From NCBI RefSeq assembly GCF_013403875.1, contig NZ_JACBNX010000017.1:124001-188000 (forward strand): DNA of 64,000 nucleotides, written 5' to 3'. The notes under the pieces are model-generated. The model saw only the letters and a list, made by a program, of their open reading frames with translations, ran no database searches and was not told the DNA's origin. Within the stretch, counting starts at the first letter, position 1. Each line of letters opens with the position of its first letter. Source of the DNA: Burkholderia guangdongensis. GTDB taxonomy: Bacteria > Pseudomonadota > Gammaproteobacteria > Burkholderiales > Burkholderiaceae. Shown in pieces: positions 51,441 to 62,583 of this stretch. The position numbers and the translations under genes were made by a program.

Positions 51441-53063
51441 TTATCCCTTGAGCGCGTCGCGCGCGCGCGCGATCAGCGCGGTCGTCGACGAGTCGTGCTT
51501 CGCCGGATCGAGCGAGGCGGCGGTGAGATCGGCCTCGACGACCTTGCCGAGAATCTTGCCGAGCTCGACGCCCCACTGATCGAACGGATTGATGTCCCAC
51601 ACCGACGCCTGTACGAGCACCTTGTGCTCGTACAGCGCGATCAGCGCGCCGAGCGTGCGCGGCGTCAGCGCGTCGACGAGCAGCGTCGTCGTCGGCCGGT
51701 TGCCCGGGAACGTCAGGTGTGGCGCGAGCGCTTCGTTGTCCGGGCCGGCGATCTTGCGCGCCTCGTCGAGCGTGCGGCCGAGCATCAGCGCCTCGCTCTG
51801 CGCGAAGCAGTTCGCGAGCAGCTTCGGATGATGGCTCGCGAGCGGATGCTCGGGCGTCAGCACCGCGATGAAGTCGATCGGCACGATCGTCGGCCCCTGG
51901 TGCAGCATCTGGAAGAACGCGTGCTGGCCGTTCGTGCCCGGTTCGCCCCAGGTGACGGCCGACGTCGGATAGTCGACGAACGCGCCGTCGAGCCGCGCGG
52001 ACTTGCCGTTGCTCTCCATCTCGAGCTGCTGCAGATACGACGGCAGGAAGTGCAGCGCTTCCGAATACGGCGCGACGAGATAGCTCTGCGAGCCGAAGAA
52101 ATTCCGGTACCAGATGCCGATCAGGCCGAGCAGCACCGGCAGGTTGCGCTCGAGCGGCGCGTCGCGGAAATGGCGGTCCATGTCGTCCGCGCCGGCGAGC
52201 AGCGCGTCGAAGTGGTCCGGGCCGACCGCGATCATGATCGACAGGCCGACCGCCGACCACAGCGAGTAGCGGCCGCCGACCCAGTCCCACATCTCGAACA
52301 CGTTGCTTTCCGCGATGCCGAACTTCACGACCTCGGCCGGGTTCGCGGACACGCCGACGAAATGCTTCGCGAGCGCGTCTTCCGGGCAGCCCTTCGCGAC
52401 GAACCAGTCGCGCAGCGAGCGCGCGTTCGTCATCGTCTCGAGCGTCGTGAACGTCTTCGACACGATGATCGCGAGCGTCTCCTCCGGATCGACCTGCTCG
52501 AGCACGCGCGCGAGATCCGCGCCGTCGACGTTCGACACGAAGTGCGTCGCGACGTCGCGCGTCGCGACGTGGTGCAACGCGTGGACGACCATCTTCGGCC
52601 CGAGATCGGAGCCGCCGATCCCGATGTTGATCACATGACGGATCCGCTTGCCGGTGTAGCCGGTCCACACGCCGTCGCGCACCGCGCGCGCGAACGTCGC
52701 CATTTTCGCGCGCTCGGCGCGCACCTGCGCGTGGAACGGCGCGTCCGGATCGCTCGCGCGCAGCGCGGTGTGCAGCGCCGGCCGGCGCTCGGTCGGATTC
52801 ACGATGTCGCCCGCGAACATCGCATCGCGGCGCGTCTCGACGCCGGCCTCGCGCGCGAGCTGCACGAGCAGGCCGAGCGTTTCGTCGGTGACGCGGTTCT
52901 TCGAGAAGTCGGCGGCGAGACCGCCGCCCGTGACCGTGAAGCGCTCGGCGCGCGTCGGCGCGGGATCGTTGGCGGGCGCGAACCAGTCGCGCAGATGGGC
53001 GTCGCGGATCCGGTCGTAGTGGGATTGCAGGGCGGTCCAGGCGGGAAGCGAATTCAGCGTCAT
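51441..53063 (-). CDS. pgi: Glucose-6-phosphate isomerase
   Basis: 540 aa, standard length. Signature 1 region [20 protein letters not shown] and signature 2 [17 protein letters not shown] are both intact. The catalytic Glu region ([17 protein letters not shown]) and the sugar-phosphate loop [14 protein letters not shown] are present. It interconverts glucose-6-phosphate and fructose-6-phosphate in the cytosol. It converges on ybbA with 51 bp between the stops, filled by the 10-bp repeat. It is a housekeeping gene with strong high-GC codon use. Confidence 0.97.
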   Translation of the reverse strand: MTLNSLPAWTALQSHYDRIRDAHLRDWFAPANDPAPTRAERFTVTGGGLAADFSKNRVTDETLGLLVQLAREAGVETRRDAMFAGDIVNPTERRPALHTALRASDPDAPFHAQVRAERAKMATFARAVRDGVWTGYTGKRIRHVINIGIGGSDLGPKMVVHALHHVATRDVATHFVSNVDGADLARVLEQVDPEETLAIIVSKTFTTLETMTNARSLRDWFVAKGCPEDALAKHFVGVSANPAEVVKFGIAESNVFEMWDWVGGRYSLWSAVGLSIMIAVGPDHFDALLAGADDMDRHFRDAPLERNLPVLLGLIGIWYRNFFGSQSYLVAPYSEALHFLPSYLQQLEMESNGKSARLDGAFVDYPTSAVTWGEPGTNGQHAFFQMLHQGPTIVPIDFIAVLTPEHPLASHHPKLLANCFAQSEALMLGRTLDEARKIAGPDNEALAPHLTFPGNRPTTTLLVDALTPRTLGALIALYEHKVLVQASVWDINPFDQWGVELGKILGKVVEADLTAASLDPAKHDSSTTALIARARDALKG

Positions 53064-53252
53064 GGCGGTATCGGCAAAGCGTGAATCGGTGAGAAGGCGC
53101 GCGCCGCGGCATCGGATAGGACGCGCAGCGGACGAGCGTGCCCGCCGTGCGGCGGGGGAGTCAGTATAGCGGCGTTGGGCGCGCGGATCGCGTGCGATCG
53201 GCCGTGCTTTTTCATGCGCGGGCGGGCGATTCGCCGGTGCCGCTCGTGCCTT

Positions 53253-54884
53253 TCATGCGCCGGCCGGCGGATAGAACAGCCGGTTCAGCAACGCGCGCAC
53301 CGTCGGCGCGAGTTCGCCGGCCGCGATGCCGGCCGGGCCGATGCCGTCCGCGGTCAGCACGTCGGCCGCGAGTCCGTGCAGATACACGCCCGCGCGCGCG
53401 GCGTCGACGGGCGGCACGCGTTGCGCGAGCAGCGCGCCGATCAGGCCGCCGAGCACGTCGCCGGTGCCGCCCGTCGCGAGTGCCGCGTTGCCGGTCGGAT
53501 TGACGGTGAGGCTGCCGTCGGGCGCGGCGATCACGGTGCCCGCGCCCTTCAGCACGACGACCGCCGAAAAGCGCGCGGCAAGCGCCTGCGCGGCCGCGAG
53601 GCGGTCGCGCTGCACGGTCGCGGTGTCGCAGTCGAGCAGCCGGGCCGCTTCGAGCGGATGCGGGGTCAGAACGCACGCGTCGCCGCGCGCGCCGCATGCG
53701 GCGACGGCCGTCGCGAGATCCGGATGCGCGGCGACGAGGTTCAGCGCGTCGGCATCGACGAGCTTCGCGGCGTCGCATGCGAGCACGTCGCGTACGGCGT
53801 GCACGGCCGGCTCGCGCGTGCCGAGCCCGCAACCGAGCGCGACGGCCGTCATCGCGTCGAGCCGCAGGCCGTCGGCCGGATGCAGCATCAGCTCGGGGAA
53901 CGGCGGATCGTACGGCGGCGCGCCGGCGCCGACGAAGCCGACGTGGACCTTGCCGGCGCCCGCGAACAGCGCGGCGCGCGCGGCGAGGATCGGCGCGCCG
54001 CACATGCCGGTGTCGCCGCCGACGATCGCGATGCTGCCGAACGTGCCCTTGTGCGACGCGTGCCGGCGGGCCGGCAGCGCATGCGCGAACAGCGCCGGCG
54101 CGTTGAGGCGCACGCCGGGCGCACCGGACACGGCAGGTGGCGGGACGTCGAGCGTCGCGATGTCGACCGTGCCCGCGAGGTCGCGGCCGTCGCTCATGTA
54201 CAGGCCGGGCTTCGCGGCGATGAAGGTCAGTGTGTGCGTCGCGGCGGCCGCGGCGCCGTCGCCGACGACCGTGCCGGTGTCGCTGTCGAGGCCGCTCGGC
54301 ACGTCGAGCGCGAGCACGCGGCCGACGGTGCGCGCACGCGCGGCGATCCGTTCGGCCATCGCCGCGAACGCGCCGTCGAGCGGCCGCGCGAGGCCGATGC
54401 CGAACAGGCCGTCGACGACCCACGCGTAGCCGTCGAGCGACGCGGGCGGCTCGGCCGAGATCGGCACGCCGGCCGCCCGCGCGACGCCGAGCGCCCAGCG
54501 CGCGTCGCTCGGCTTGACCTCGACCGGCATCCACGCTTCGGTCGCGATGCCGAGCCGCTCGAGTTCGGCGGCCGCGACGAGCGCGTCGCCGCCGTTGTTG
54601 CCGGGGCCGACCGCGAACCAGACCGGGCGGCCGCCGTCCGCGAGGCCGCCGGCGAGGCGGTCGTCAGACCCGCCGGCGGGTCCGTCGGCAAGTCCGTCGG
54701 TCAGTCCTGCGGTTAGCCCGTCGGCGAGCCTTTCGGCCAACCACCGCGCGGTGGCGGCGCCCGCGCGGCCCATCAGCGTGTGCGGCGGCAGCGCGGCGGC
54801 CGCGTCGGCTTCGGCGGCGCGCAGGTCGGCGACGCGCAGCAGCGGATCGGGGCGATGGAGCGGGAGCGGGCGGGGGACGGTCAT
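53253..54884 (-). CDS. nnr: Bifunctional NAD(P)H-hydrate epimerase / ADP-dependent NAD(P)H-hydrate dehydratase
   Basis: 543 aa. The N-terminal YjeF epimerase domain (to about residue 240) has TLMGRAGAATARWLAE and FAVGPGNNGGDALVAAAELE. The C-terminal ribokinase-like dehydratase has GTFGSIAIVGGDTGMCGAPI, VLTPHPLEAARLL, VVLKGAGTVIAAPDG and the ADP loop NAALATGGTGDVLGGLIGAL. It repairs hydrated NAD(P)H. Odd feature: residues 53-84 are a four-residue Leu-(Ala/Thr)-Asp/Ala-Gly repeat (LADGLTAGLTDGLADG...), an in-frame 12-bp expansion inside the epimerase domain. Confidence 0.95.
   Translation of the reverse strand: MTVPRPLPLHRPDPLLRVADLRAAEADAAAALPPHTLMGRAGAATARWLAERLADGLTAGLTDGLADGPAGGSDDRLAGGLADGGRPVWFAVGPGNNGGDALVAAAELERLGIATEAWMPVEVKPSDARWALGVARAAGVPISAEPPASLDGYAWVVDGLFGIGLARPLDGAFAAMAERIAARARTVGRVLALDVPSGLDSDTGTVVGDGAAAAATHTLTFIAAKPGLYMSDGRDLAGTVDIATLDVPPPAVSGAPGVRLNAPALFAHALPARRHASHKGTFGSIAIVGGDTGMCGAPILAARAALFAGAGKVHVGFVGAGAPPYDPPFPELMLHPADGLRLDAMTAVALGCGLGTREPAVHAVRDVLACDAAKLVDADALNLVAAHPDLATAVAACGARGDACVLTPHPLEAARLLDCDTATVQRDRLAAAQALAARFSAVVVLKGAGTVIAAPDGSLTVNPTGNAALATGGTGDVLGGLIGALLAQRVPPVDAARAGVYLHGLAADVLTADGIGPAGIAAGELAPTVRALLNRLFYPPAGA
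54633..54728 (-). repeat. In-frame 12-bp degenerate repeat inside nnr
   Basis: About eight units encoding LADG-type tetrapeptides, between WLAER and GRPVWFAVGPGNNGGD. Because the unit is a multiple of three, the frame is kept. Confidence 0.85.
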
Positions 54885-54930
54885 GGCGGCGGCTCGGCAG
54901 GCGCCGCCGCGTGGGGATGCGCGGCGGAGA

Positions 54931-56232
54931 TCAGGACAGGAAGCGCCCGGCGCGCAGCGCGGCGAGCGTGTCGGCGGGCCAGCCCGGCTCGGCGCCGAGG
55001 CAGTCCGCCACCACTTTAGCAGAGCCGCACGCGAGCCCCCAGCCGGCCGGCCCGTGCCCGAAGTTCGTGAAAATGCGCGGATGCGGGGTCGGGCCGACGA
55101 CCGGCAGGCCGTCCGGCGACAGCAGCTTGATGCCTTGCCACGACAGCGCGGCCGAGATTTTCGCGGAGCCGGGAATCCAGTCGTGCGCGGCCTGGCCGAG
55201 CAGTGCGAGCGCGGTTTCCGCGAGCGGCTCGGCGAGCGGCCGCGCGGTGTCCTGCGCGCTCTGCAGCACGCCGCCGCCGCCGATCCGCAGGCGCCGGTGC
55301 GTGCGCGACATCGCGATCCGCCTGACCGAATCGACGATCGTGAAGCGCGGCGCGTGCTCCTCGTACGCGAGCGGCGCGGTCAGCGTGTGGAACCGCAGCG
55401 GATGCAGCGGCAGCGCCCAGCCGAGCCGCTCGAGCAGCGCGACGCTGCCCGCGCCCGCGGCGACGACGATCGCGTCCGCCGCGATCACGTCGACCTCGCG
55501 CGATTTCGCCGCGCGCCGGTCGCCGCGCGCCGGCGCGAGCTCGACCGCCGCGCGCCCGCCATCGATGCGCAGCGCGGCGACTTCGGCGCCGAAGCGGAAC
55601 TGCACGTCGCGCTCGTCGAGCATCTGCTTCAGCAGCTTCGTGAACAGCGGACAGTTGCCCGCGCGCTCGGTCTCGAGCAGCACGCCGCCCGCGAACGGCG
55701 GCTCGGCCGGCACCGACGGCTCGAGCGCCGCGCACTCGGCGGCGGTGAGCGTCTGGTGTGGCAGCTCGAGCGTGCGCAGCAACTCGAGCGCGGGCTGCAG
55801 CGCGTCCCAGTCGCGTTCGTCGCGAACGACGTGCAGCACGCCGGTCTTCTGCTCGAACTCGAGCCCGAACTCGGCCTCGAGGCTCGCGAGCGTCTCGCGC
55901 GACGCGTCGACGAGCGGCTGCAGCCGCGCGTACTGCGCGACGAACGCGTCGGGCGCCTGCAGATCGGCGAGGCGCTTCACGAAGCGCCGCACCTGGCCGT
56001 TCAGGCCGGGCTTGTAGACGATCCCGCTGTCGAGCGCCTGGCGCTCGCGCATGAAGGTCGGGCCGAACCACGCGTCGAGCGGGCTCGGCAGCAGCACGCC
56101 GCCGTCACCATAGGTCGCGCCTTGCGCGACGGTCGCGTGCCGTTCGACGACGCAGACGCGATGGCCGGCCGCGCTGAGCTGGTAGGCGGTGGCGACGCCG
56201 CTGATTCCGCCGCCGATGACGATGACATCCAT
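54931..56232 (-). CDS. FAD-dependent D-amino acid dehydrogenase-like oxidoreductase
   Basis: 433 aa from the ATG at 56232 (MDVIVIGGGISGVATAYQL); the frame is open to 56340 without similarity. DAO superfamily: FAD loop VIGGGISGVATAYQL, then VVERHATVAQGATYGDGGVL and LLSPDGLPVVGPTPHPRIFT with NFGHGPAGWGLACGSAKVVA at the C-terminus, as in DadA. It oxidatively deaminates D-amino acids to 2-oxo acids, passing electrons to the quinone pool. A true DadA or a related hydroxyproline/glycine oxidase is possible. It lies 46 bp downstream of nothing co-regulated; nnr follows on the same strand at 46 bp. Confidence 0.85.
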   Translation of the reverse strand: MDVIVIGGGISGVATAYQLSAAGHRVCVVERHATVAQGATYGDGGVLLPSPLDAWFGPTFMRERQALDSGIVYKPGLNGQVRRFVKRLADLQAPDAFVAQYARLQPLVDASRETLASLEAEFGLEFEQKTGVLHVVRDERDWDALQPALELLRTLELPHQTLTAAECAALEPSVPAEPPFAGGVLLETERAGNCPLFTKLLKQMLDERDVQFRFGAEVAALRIDGGRAAVELAPARGDRRAAKSREVDVIAADAIVVAAGAGSVALLERLGWALPLHPLRFHTLTAPLAYEEHAPRFTIVDSVRRIAMSRTHRRLRIGGGGVLQSAQDTARPLAEPLAETALALLGQAAHDWIPGSAKISAALSWQGIKLLSPDGLPVVGPTPHPRIFTNFGHGPAGWGLACGSAKVVADCLGAEPGWPADTLAALRAGRFLS

Positions 56233-56394
56233 GAATTGCTTCGCTGGCGGGCGGCACCGGGCCGCCCGCGTTGATTCCCGTGACGGGCGCGCGGCCCGGT
56301 GAACCGCGAATGATAGCGCCAAACCGGCGGCGCGCGGCACGCGATTCGCGTGTCCGGCCGACCGAGCGCGGGCCGGCGGCGCTCGACTTCCGGG

Positions 56395-56400
56395 TATAAT
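56395..56400 (+). promoter_or_regulatory. Probable -10 element of purL
   Basis: TATAAT, a perfect consensus, 62 bp before the purL ATG. No convincing -35 sits 17 bp ahead. No purine riboswitch was seen in the 230-bp region. Confidence 0.5.
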
Positions 56401-56462
56401 TACGGCCTTCCTTTCGCCCCACGTCGCCGTCTCGCGCGACTCATCGACGTCAAGTCCAGCTC

Positions 56463-59400
56463 ATGGCTCACTTCTCGTGTTTTCCCGGTGCTTCGGCCCT
56501 CTCCGATTTCCGTCAGGCGCGTCTGCTCGACACCCTCAGGCAGATCGACGGCAACATCGTCGCGGTTCGCGGCCAGTATCTGCACTTCGTCAACGCGCAT
56601 GAGCCGCTCGCGGCCGACGACAGCGCGCGCATCGACGCGCTGATGCACTACGGCGCGCCGTTCGAGGCGGCGTCCGAAAAGGGCTCCGCCGAGACCTTCG
56701 TCGTACTGCCGCGCTTCGGCACGGTCTCGCCGTGGGCGAGCAAGGCGACCGACATCGCGCTGCACTGCGGCCTGTCGCGCGTGCGCCGGATCGAGCGCGG
56801 GATCGAGTTCACCGTCACGCTGAAATCGGGGCTGCTCGGCGGCAAGAAGGCGCTCGCCGACGACGCGCGCGCCGCCGTCATGGCCGCGCTGCACGACCGG
56901 ATGACCGAGAGCGTCGTCGGCTCGCGCGACGACGCGAAGCACCTGTTCGACGAGCTGCCGGCGAAGCCGCTCGAGACCGTCGACGTGCTCGCGGCGGGCC
57001 GCGTCGCGCTGGAGCGCGCGAACGTCGAGCTCGGCCTCGCGCTCGCCGACGACGAGATCGACTACCTCGTCGACGCGTTCAGGAAGCTCGAGCGCAATCC
57101 GACCGACGTCGAGCTGATGATGTTCGCGCAGGCGAACAGCGAGCACTGCCGGCACAAGATCTTCAACGCGCAGTGGACGATCGACGGCGAGCCGCAGGAC
57201 ATCTCGCTGTTCCAGATGATCCGCAACACCGAGAAGCTGAACCCGCAAGGGACGATCGTCGCGTACTCGGACAACTCGGCGATCATGGAAGGCGCGCAGG
57301 CCGAGCGCTGGTTCCCGCGTAACGGGGCCGGCCCGGGCGAGCGCGTTGATGGTGGCGGCGACGGCGAGCCGAACGAAAAGTACGGCCGCCACACCGAGCT
57401 CACGCACACGCTGATGAAGGTCGAGACGCACAACCATCCGACCGCGATCTCGCCGTTCCCCGGCGCGGCAACCGGCGCGGGCGGCGAAATCCGCGACGAA
57501 GGCGCGACGGGCCGCGGCGCGCGGCCGAAGGCGGGCCTCGCGGGTTTCACGGTGTCGAACCTCGATCTGCCCGGCGCGCGCGAAGCGTGGGAGAACGCGC
57601 GCGACGCCGCGCAGCCGGTCGGCGAGCGCAATCCGGACGACGCGCACGGCCCGTACGGCCGCCCGGACCGGATCGCGTCGCCGCTCGCGATCATGATCGA
57701 CGGCCCGCTCGGCGGCGCCGCGTTCAACAACGAATTCGGCCGCCCGAACCTCGGCGGCTACTTCCGCGTGTACGAGCAGAACGTCGGCGGCGTGGTGCGC
57801 GGCTATCACAAGCCGATCATGATCGCCGGCGGCATCGGCAACATCTCCGATGCGCACACGCACAAGCACGACCTGCCGGCCGGCTCGCTGCTGATCCAGA
57901 TCGGCGGCCCGGGGATGCGGATCGGGATGGGCGGCGGCGCCGCGAGCTCGATGGCGACCGGCGCGAACACCGCCGAGCTCGACTTCGATTCGGTGCAGCG
58001 CGGCAACCCGGAAATCGAGCGGCGCGCGCAGGAAGTGATCAACAGCTGCTGGCAGCTCGGCGACGCGAACCCGATCCTCAGCATTCACGACGTCGGCGCG
58101 GGCGGTCTGTCGAACGCGTTCCCCGAGCTCGTCGACGGCGCGGACAAGGGCGCGCGCTTCGAGCTGCGCCGCGTGCAGCTCGAGGAGTCGGGGCTGTCGC
58201 CGCGCGAGATCTGGTCGAATGAAGCGCAGGAGCGCTACGTGCTCGCGATCTCGCCCGACGAGCTGCCGCGCTTCGAGGCGATCTGCGTGCGCGAGCGCTG
58301 CCCGTTCGCGGTGGTCGGTGTCGCGACCGACGCGCGCGAGCTGAAGCTCGTCGACGATCAGGCGAAGGGCGCCGACGAATACCCGGTCGACATGCCGATG
58401 GAAGTGCTGCTCGGCAAGGCGCCGCGCATGCATCGCGACGTCGCGCGCGTGACGACCGGGCGCGTGCCGGTCGACGTGACCGGCGTGTCGCTCGCCGACG
58501 CGGCCTTGAACGTGCTGAAGCATCCGACCGTCGCGAGCAAGTCGTTTCTGATCACGATCGGCGACCGCTCGGTCGGCGGCACGTCGGTGCGCGACCAGAT
58601 GGTCGGCCCGTGGCAGGTGCCGGTCGCGGACTGCGCGGTCACCGCGCTCGACTACGCGGGCTTCGGCGGCGAGGCGATGACGATGGCCGAGCGCACGCCG
58701 CTCGCGGTGATCGACGCGCCCGCGTCGGGCCGGATGGCCGTCGGCGAGGCGATCACGAACATCGCGTCGGCGCCGATCGCGTCGCTCGACAAGCTGAAGC
58801 TGTCCGCGAACTGGATGGCCGCGTGCGGCACGCCGGGCGAGGACGCCGCGCTGTTCGACACCGTGAAGGCGATCGGGATGGAGCTGTGCCCGGCGCTCGG
58901 CATCGGCATTCCGGTCGGCAAGGATTCGCTGTCGATGAAGACGAAATGGGATGAGCAGGGCGTCGCGAAGGAAGTCGTCTCGCCGGTGTCGCTGATCATC
59001 TCCGCGTTCGCGCCGGTCGACGACGTGCGCGCTCACCTGACGCCGCAACTGCGCCGCATCGCCGAGGTCGGCGACAGCGTGCTGGTCGCGATCGATCTCG
59101 GCCGCGGCAAGAACCGGATGGGCGGCAGCATCCTCGCGCAGGTCACGCAGCAGGTAGGCGATACGGTGCCGGACGTCGACGATCCGGAAGACCTGAAGCG
59201 CTTCTTCGCGGCGATCCAGGCGCTGAACCGGCAAGGCAAGCTGCTCGCGTACCACGACCGTTCGGACGGCGGCCTGTGGGCGACCGTCTGCGAGATGGCG
59301 TTCGCGGGTCACGCGGGCGTGTCGCTGAACGTCGACATGCTGGCGCTCGACGCGAACCACGAATCGGACTACGGCGACGCGAAGGACTGGGCGAAGCAGA

Positions 59401-60554
59401 CGAGCGGCCGCCGCGACGATCGCACGATTCGCGCGCTGTTCTCCGAGGAGCTCGGCGCGGTCGTGCAGGTGCGCGCGAGCGACCGTGACGCGGTGCTCGT
59501 CGCGCTGCGCGAGTTCGGGCTGTCCGCGTGCTCGCACGTGATCGGCACGGTCAACGATCGCGACGTGATCGAAGTGTTCCGCGACGCGAAGAAGATCTAC
59601 GACGTACCGCGCGCCGAGCTGCATCGCGCGTGGAGCGAGGTCAGCTGGCGGATCGCGCGGCTGCGCGACAACCCGGCCTGCGCCGACGCCGAATACGACG
59701 CGCTCTCCGACGCGGCCGATCCGGGCCTGTCGCCGGTGCTGACGTTCGATCCGAGCGACGACGTCGCCGCGCCGTTCATCGCGAAGGGCGCCCGTCCGCG
59801 CGTCGCGATTCTGCGCGAGCAGGGCGTGAACTCGCATCTGGAAACGGCCTACGCATTCGATCGCGCGGGCTTCGACGCGCACGACGTGCACATGAGCGAT
59901 CTGCTCGCGGGCCGCGCGACGCTCGCCGATTTCGCGGGCGCGGTCGCATGCGGCGGCTTCTCGTACGGCGACGTGCTCGGCGCGGGCGAGGGCTGGGCGA
60001 AGACGATCCGCTTCAACGACCGTCTGTCGGACATGTTCGCCGCGTTCTTCGCGCGGCCGGACACGTTCGCGCTCGGCATCTGCAACGGCTGCCAGATGCT
60101 GTCGAGCCTCGCGTCGATGATCCCGGGCGCCGACGCGTGGCCGAAGTTCACGCGCAACAAGTCCGAGCAGTTCGAGGCGCGCTTCTCGCTCGTCGAAGTC
60201 GAGCAATCGCCGTCGATTTTCTTCGCGGGGATGGAAGGCTCGCGGATTCCGGTCGCGGTCGCGCACGGCGAAGGCTTCGCGGACTTCTCGCAGCAGGGGG
60301 ATGCGGCCCGCGTCGCGGTTGCGATGCGTTACGTCGACCACCGGGGCGAAGCGACCGAGCGTTATCCGTTCAACCCGAACGGGTCGCCCGCCGGCATCAC
60401 GTCGGTGACGACCGCCGACGGCCGCTTCACGGTGCTGATGCCGCACATGGAGCGCGTGCACCGCACGGTCACGATGAGCTGGCATCCGGAAGGCTGGGAC
60501 GACGCCGGCCCGTGGATGCGCGTGTTCCGCAACGCGCGCCGCTGGATCGGCTGA
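56463..60554 (+). CDS. purL: Phosphoribosylformylglycinamidine synthase
   Basis: 1363 aa, large single-chain PurL of proteobacteria (about 1300 usual). N-terminal PurS-like domain, then two ATP-grasp-like AIRS halves with [20 protein letters not shown], GGHxx-type loops, [20 protein letters not shown] and [16 protein letters not shown]-like segment (read as [15 protein letters not shown]). The C-terminal class I glutamine amidotransferase has nucleophile Cys in [13 protein letters not shown] and the His/Glu at MSWHPEGW. It converts FGAR, glutamine and ATP to FGAM in purine synthesis. A Gly-rich insert ([16 protein letters not shown]) near residue 290 accounts for some of the extra length. Confidence 0.97.
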   Translation: MAHFSCFPGASALSDFRQARLLDTLRQIDGNIVAVRGQYLHFVNAHEPLAADDSARIDALMHYGAPFEAASEKGSAETFVVLPRFGTVSPWASKATDIALHCGLSRVRRIERGIEFTVTLKSGLLGGKKALADDARAAVMAALHDRMTESVVGSRDDAKHLFDELPAKPLETVDVLAAGRVALERANVELGLALADDEIDYLVDAFRKLERNPTDVELMMFAQANSEHCRHKIFNAQWTIDGEPQDISLFQMIRNTEKLNPQGTIVAYSDNSAIMEGAQAERWFPRNGAGPGERVDGGGDGEPNEKYGRHTELTHTLMKVETHNHPTAISPFPGAATGAGGEIRDEGATGRGARPKAGLAGFTVSNLDLPGAREAWENARDAAQPVGERNPDDAHGPYGRPDRIASPLAIMIDGPLGGAAFNNEFGRPNLGGYFRVYEQNVGGVVRGYHKPIMIAGGIGNISDAHTHKHDLPAGSLLIQIGGPGMRIGMGGGAASSMATGANTAELDFDSVQRGNPEIERRAQEVINSCWQLGDANPILSIHDVGAGGLSNAFPELVDGADKGARFELRRVQLEESGLSPREIWSNEAQERYVLAISPDELPRFEAICVRERCPFAVVGVATDARELKLVDDQAKGADEYPVDMPMEVLLGKAPRMHRDVARVTTGRVPVDVTGVSLADAALNVLKHPTVASKSFLITIGDRSVGGTSVRDQMVGPWQVPVADCAVTALDYAGFGGEAMTMAERTPLAVIDAPASGRMAVGEAITNIASAPIASLDKLKLSANWMAACGTPGEDAALFDTVKAIGMELCPALGIGIPVGKDSLSMKTKWDEQGVAKEVVSPVSLIISAFAPVDDVRAHLTPQLRRIAEVGDSVLVAIDLGRGKNRMGGSILAQVTQQVGDTVPDVDDPEDLKRFFAAIQALNRQGKLLAYHDRSDGGLWATVCEMAFAGHAGVSLNVDMLALDANHESDYGDAKDWAKQTSGRRDDRTIRALFSEELGAVVQVRASDRDAVLVALREFGLSACSHVIGTVNDRDVIEVFRDAKKIYDVPRAELHRAWSEVSWRIARLRDNPACADAEYDALSDAADPGLSPVLTFDPSDDVAAPFIAKGARPRVAILREQGVNSHLETAYAFDRAGFDAHDVHMSDLLAGRATLADFAGAVACGGFSYGDVLGAGEGWAKTIRFNDRLSDMFAAFFARPDTFALGICNGCQMLSSLASMIPGADAWPKFTRNKSEQFEARFSLVEVEQSPSIFFAGMEGSRIPVAVAHGEGFADFSQQGDAARVAVAMRYVDHRGEATERYPFNPNGSPAGITSVTTADGRFTVLMPHMERVHRTVTMSWHPEGWDDAGPWMRVFRNARRWIG

Positions 60555-60599
60555 CGCGGCCGGTTCGCGTTTCTCGCTGCCGCCCGGACGACGGGCGGC

Positions 60600-61859
60600 A
60601 TGCAGCTGGCCAGCAGCTGGCCGGGGCCAGGCTTCCCGACGAGGCTTCCCAAATTGCCCGATCACGATCTGCACAAGCTGAAAATCGACCGCTCGCCGAG
60701 CGCCGCGCCGCGCCGGCGGCGTCCTTGGCGCCGCTATGCGCTCGGCGCTGCGATCGTCGCCGCCGTCGTGGCCGCCGGCATCGCGCTGACCGGCCGGCCG
60801 GCGGTCGACACGGCGGCCGTGACGACCGTCTACCCGTTTCAGAACGCGACGCTGCTGAACGCGACCGGCTACGTCGTGCCGCAGCGCAAGGCGGCGGTCG
60901 CGTCGAAGGCGCAGGGGCGCGTCGAATGGCTCGGCGTGCTCGAAGGCACGCATGTGAAGAAGGACGAGGTGATCGCGCGTCTCGAAAGCAGCGACGTCGA
61001 GGCGGCACTCGAGCAGGCGATCGCGCAGGTGAAAGTCGCGCAGGCGAACCTGGAACTGCAGAAGGCCGAGCTGAGGGACGCCGAGATCAGCCTGCGCCGC
61101 AGCGCGGTGCTCGCGCCGAAAGGCGCGCTGCCGGTCGCGCAGTACGATTCCGACGTCGCGCGCGTCAGCAAGGCGCACGCGTCGGTCGACAACGCGGTGG
61201 CGTCGATCGCGTCCGCGCAGGCGAACGCGCAGGCCGCGCAGGTCGCGGTGGACCAGACCGCGATCCGCGCACCGTTCGACGGTGTCGTGATCGAGAAGCA
61301 CGCGAACGTCGGCGACAACATCACGCCATTCTCGTCGGCGAGCGACAGCAAGGGCGCGGTCGTGACGATCGCCGACATGGACACGCTCGAAGTCGAGGCG
61401 GACGTCGCCGAATCCAACATCGCGAGCATCCGGGCCGACCAGCCGTGCGAGATCCAGCTCGACGCGCTGCCCGACCAGCGGTTCGCCGGCCGGGTGTCGC
61501 GGATCGTGCCGACGGTGGACCGCTCGAAGGCGACCGTGCTGGTCAAGGTGCGCTTCGTCGACCGCGACCCGCGCGTGCTGCCGGACATGAGCGCGAAGAT
61601 CGCGTTCCTGTCGAGGCCGATCTCCGCCGGCGAGAAGCGGCCCGTGTCGGCCGCGCCGGCCGCCGCGATCGTCGAGCGCGACGGCAAGCAGGTCGTGTTC
61701 GTCGTGAAGGACGATGCGGTGCACGAGACCGCGGTGACGACGGGCGAGCGGATCGGCGAGCTCGTCGCGATCCGCGGCGTCGCGCCGGGCGACACGGTCG
61801 TGCTCGCGCCGGCCGCGAAGCTCGCCGACGGCGCGAAAGTGACCATCGCGAAGAAATAG
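60600..61859 (+). CDS. Periplasmic adaptor (HlyD/MacA-like membrane fusion protein)
   Basis: 419 aa. Cytosolic basic stretch PRRRRPWRRYA, one membrane anchor ALGAAIVAAVVAAGIALTG (about residues 43-61), then the lipoyl half-motif GYVVPQRKAAVASKAQGRVE. A coiled coil follows (IAQVKVAQANLELQKAELRD...), then the second lipoyl half and beta-barrel (IRAPFDGVVIEKHANVGDNI, IVPTVDRSKATVLVKVRFVD). It bridges an inner-membrane ABC permease to the cell exterior or an outer-membrane channel. One base separates its stop from the ATPase start, so this is the first gene of a tight four-gene exporter operon. Confidence 0.92.
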   Translation: MQLASSWPGPGFPTRLPKLPDHDLHKLKIDRSPSAAPRRRRPWRRYALGAAIVAAVVAAGIALTGRPAVDTAAVTTVYPFQNATLLNATGYVVPQRKAAVASKAQGRVEWLGVLEGTHVKKDEVIARLESSDVEAALEQAIAQVKVAQANLELQKAELRDAEISLRRSAVLAPKGALPVAQYDSDVARVSKAHASVDNAVASIASAQANAQAAQVAVDQTAIRAPFDGVVIEKHANVGDNITPFSSASDSKGAVVTIADMDTLEVEADVAESNIASIRADQPCEIQLDALPDQRFAGRVSRIVPTVDRSKATVLVKVRFVDRDPRVLPDMSAKIAFLSRPISAGEKRPVSAAPAAAIVERDGKQVVFVVKDDAVHETAVTTGERIGELVAIRGVAPGDTVVLAPAAKLADGAKVTIAKK

Positions 61860-61860
61860 C

Positions 61861-62562
61861 ATGAACAGCGTGAGCCCCGCGCCGCTCGTCGAAATCCGTC
61901 ACGTCGCGAAGTCGTACCGGCGCGGCACGCAGATCGTGCCGGTGCTGACCGACATCTCGCTCGACATCGGCGAAGGCGATTTCGTCGCGCTGATGGGGCC
62001 GTCCGGGTCCGGCAAGAGCACGCTGCTCAATCTCGTCGCCGGCATCGACCGGCCCGACCAGGGCGAGCTGCGCGTCGGCGGGCTCGACATTACGCGGCTC
62101 GACGAGGCGTCGCTTGCCGACTGGCGCGCGGCGAACGTCGGTTTCATCTTCCAGTTCTACAATCTGATGCCGGTGCTCACCGCGTTCGAGAACGTCGAGT
62201 TGCCGCTGATGCTCACGCGCCTGTCCCGCCGCGAGCGCCGCGAGCGCGTCGCGCTCGTGCTGGACATGGTGAATCTCGGCGACCGCACGAGCCATTACCC
62301 GTCGGAGCTGTCCGGCGGCCAGCAGCAGCGGGTCGCGATCGCGCGCGCGCTGATCACCGACCCGGCGCTGATCGTCGCGGACGAGCCGACCGGCGACCTC
62401 GACCGCGCGTCCGCGACCGACGTGCTCGCGCTGTTGCAGCGGCTGAACGCGGAGCTCGGCAAGACGATCGTGATGGTCACGCACGACGCGCACGCGGCCG
62501 GCGCCGCGAAGGCGCTCGTGCATCTGGAAAAGGGGGAGCTGATCGATGGCCACCCGCATTGA
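61861..62562 (+). CDS. ABC transporter ATP-binding protein, MacB/LolD type
   Basis: 233 aa. Walker [22 protein letters not shown]-loop [20 protein letters not shown], signature [15 protein letters not shown], Walker [13 protein letters not shown], switch His [11 protein letters not shown]. The LolD/MacB subfamily energises FtsX-fold permeases by mechanotransmission. It is directly after the adaptor and 21 bp before the first permease. Confidence 0.94.
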   Translation: MNSVSPAPLVEIRHVAKSYRRGTQIVPVLTDISLDIGEGDFVALMGPSGSGKSTLLNLVAGIDRPDQGELRVGGLDITRLDEASLADWRAANVGFIFQFYNLMPVLTAFENVELPLMLTRLSRRERRERVALVLDMVNLGDRTSHYPSELSGGQQQRVAIARALITDPALIVADEPTGDLDRASATDVLALLQRLNAELGKTIVMVTHDAHAAGAAKALVHLEKGELIDGHPH

Positions 62563-62583
62563 CCGGCATCGCGGCCGCGCGCC

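Noticed and set aside
56233-56462. Purine riboswitch or PurR operator before purL
   Set aside because: No conserved purine-aptamer core or PurR palindrome could be seen; only a TATAAT was found.
56400-61862. A 1820-codon open frame on the minus strand across purL and the adaptor gene
   Set aside because: It is antisense to two clearly conserved genes, rich in Arg/Ala/Asp as expected for the mirror frame of GC-rich DNA, with no recognisable domain.
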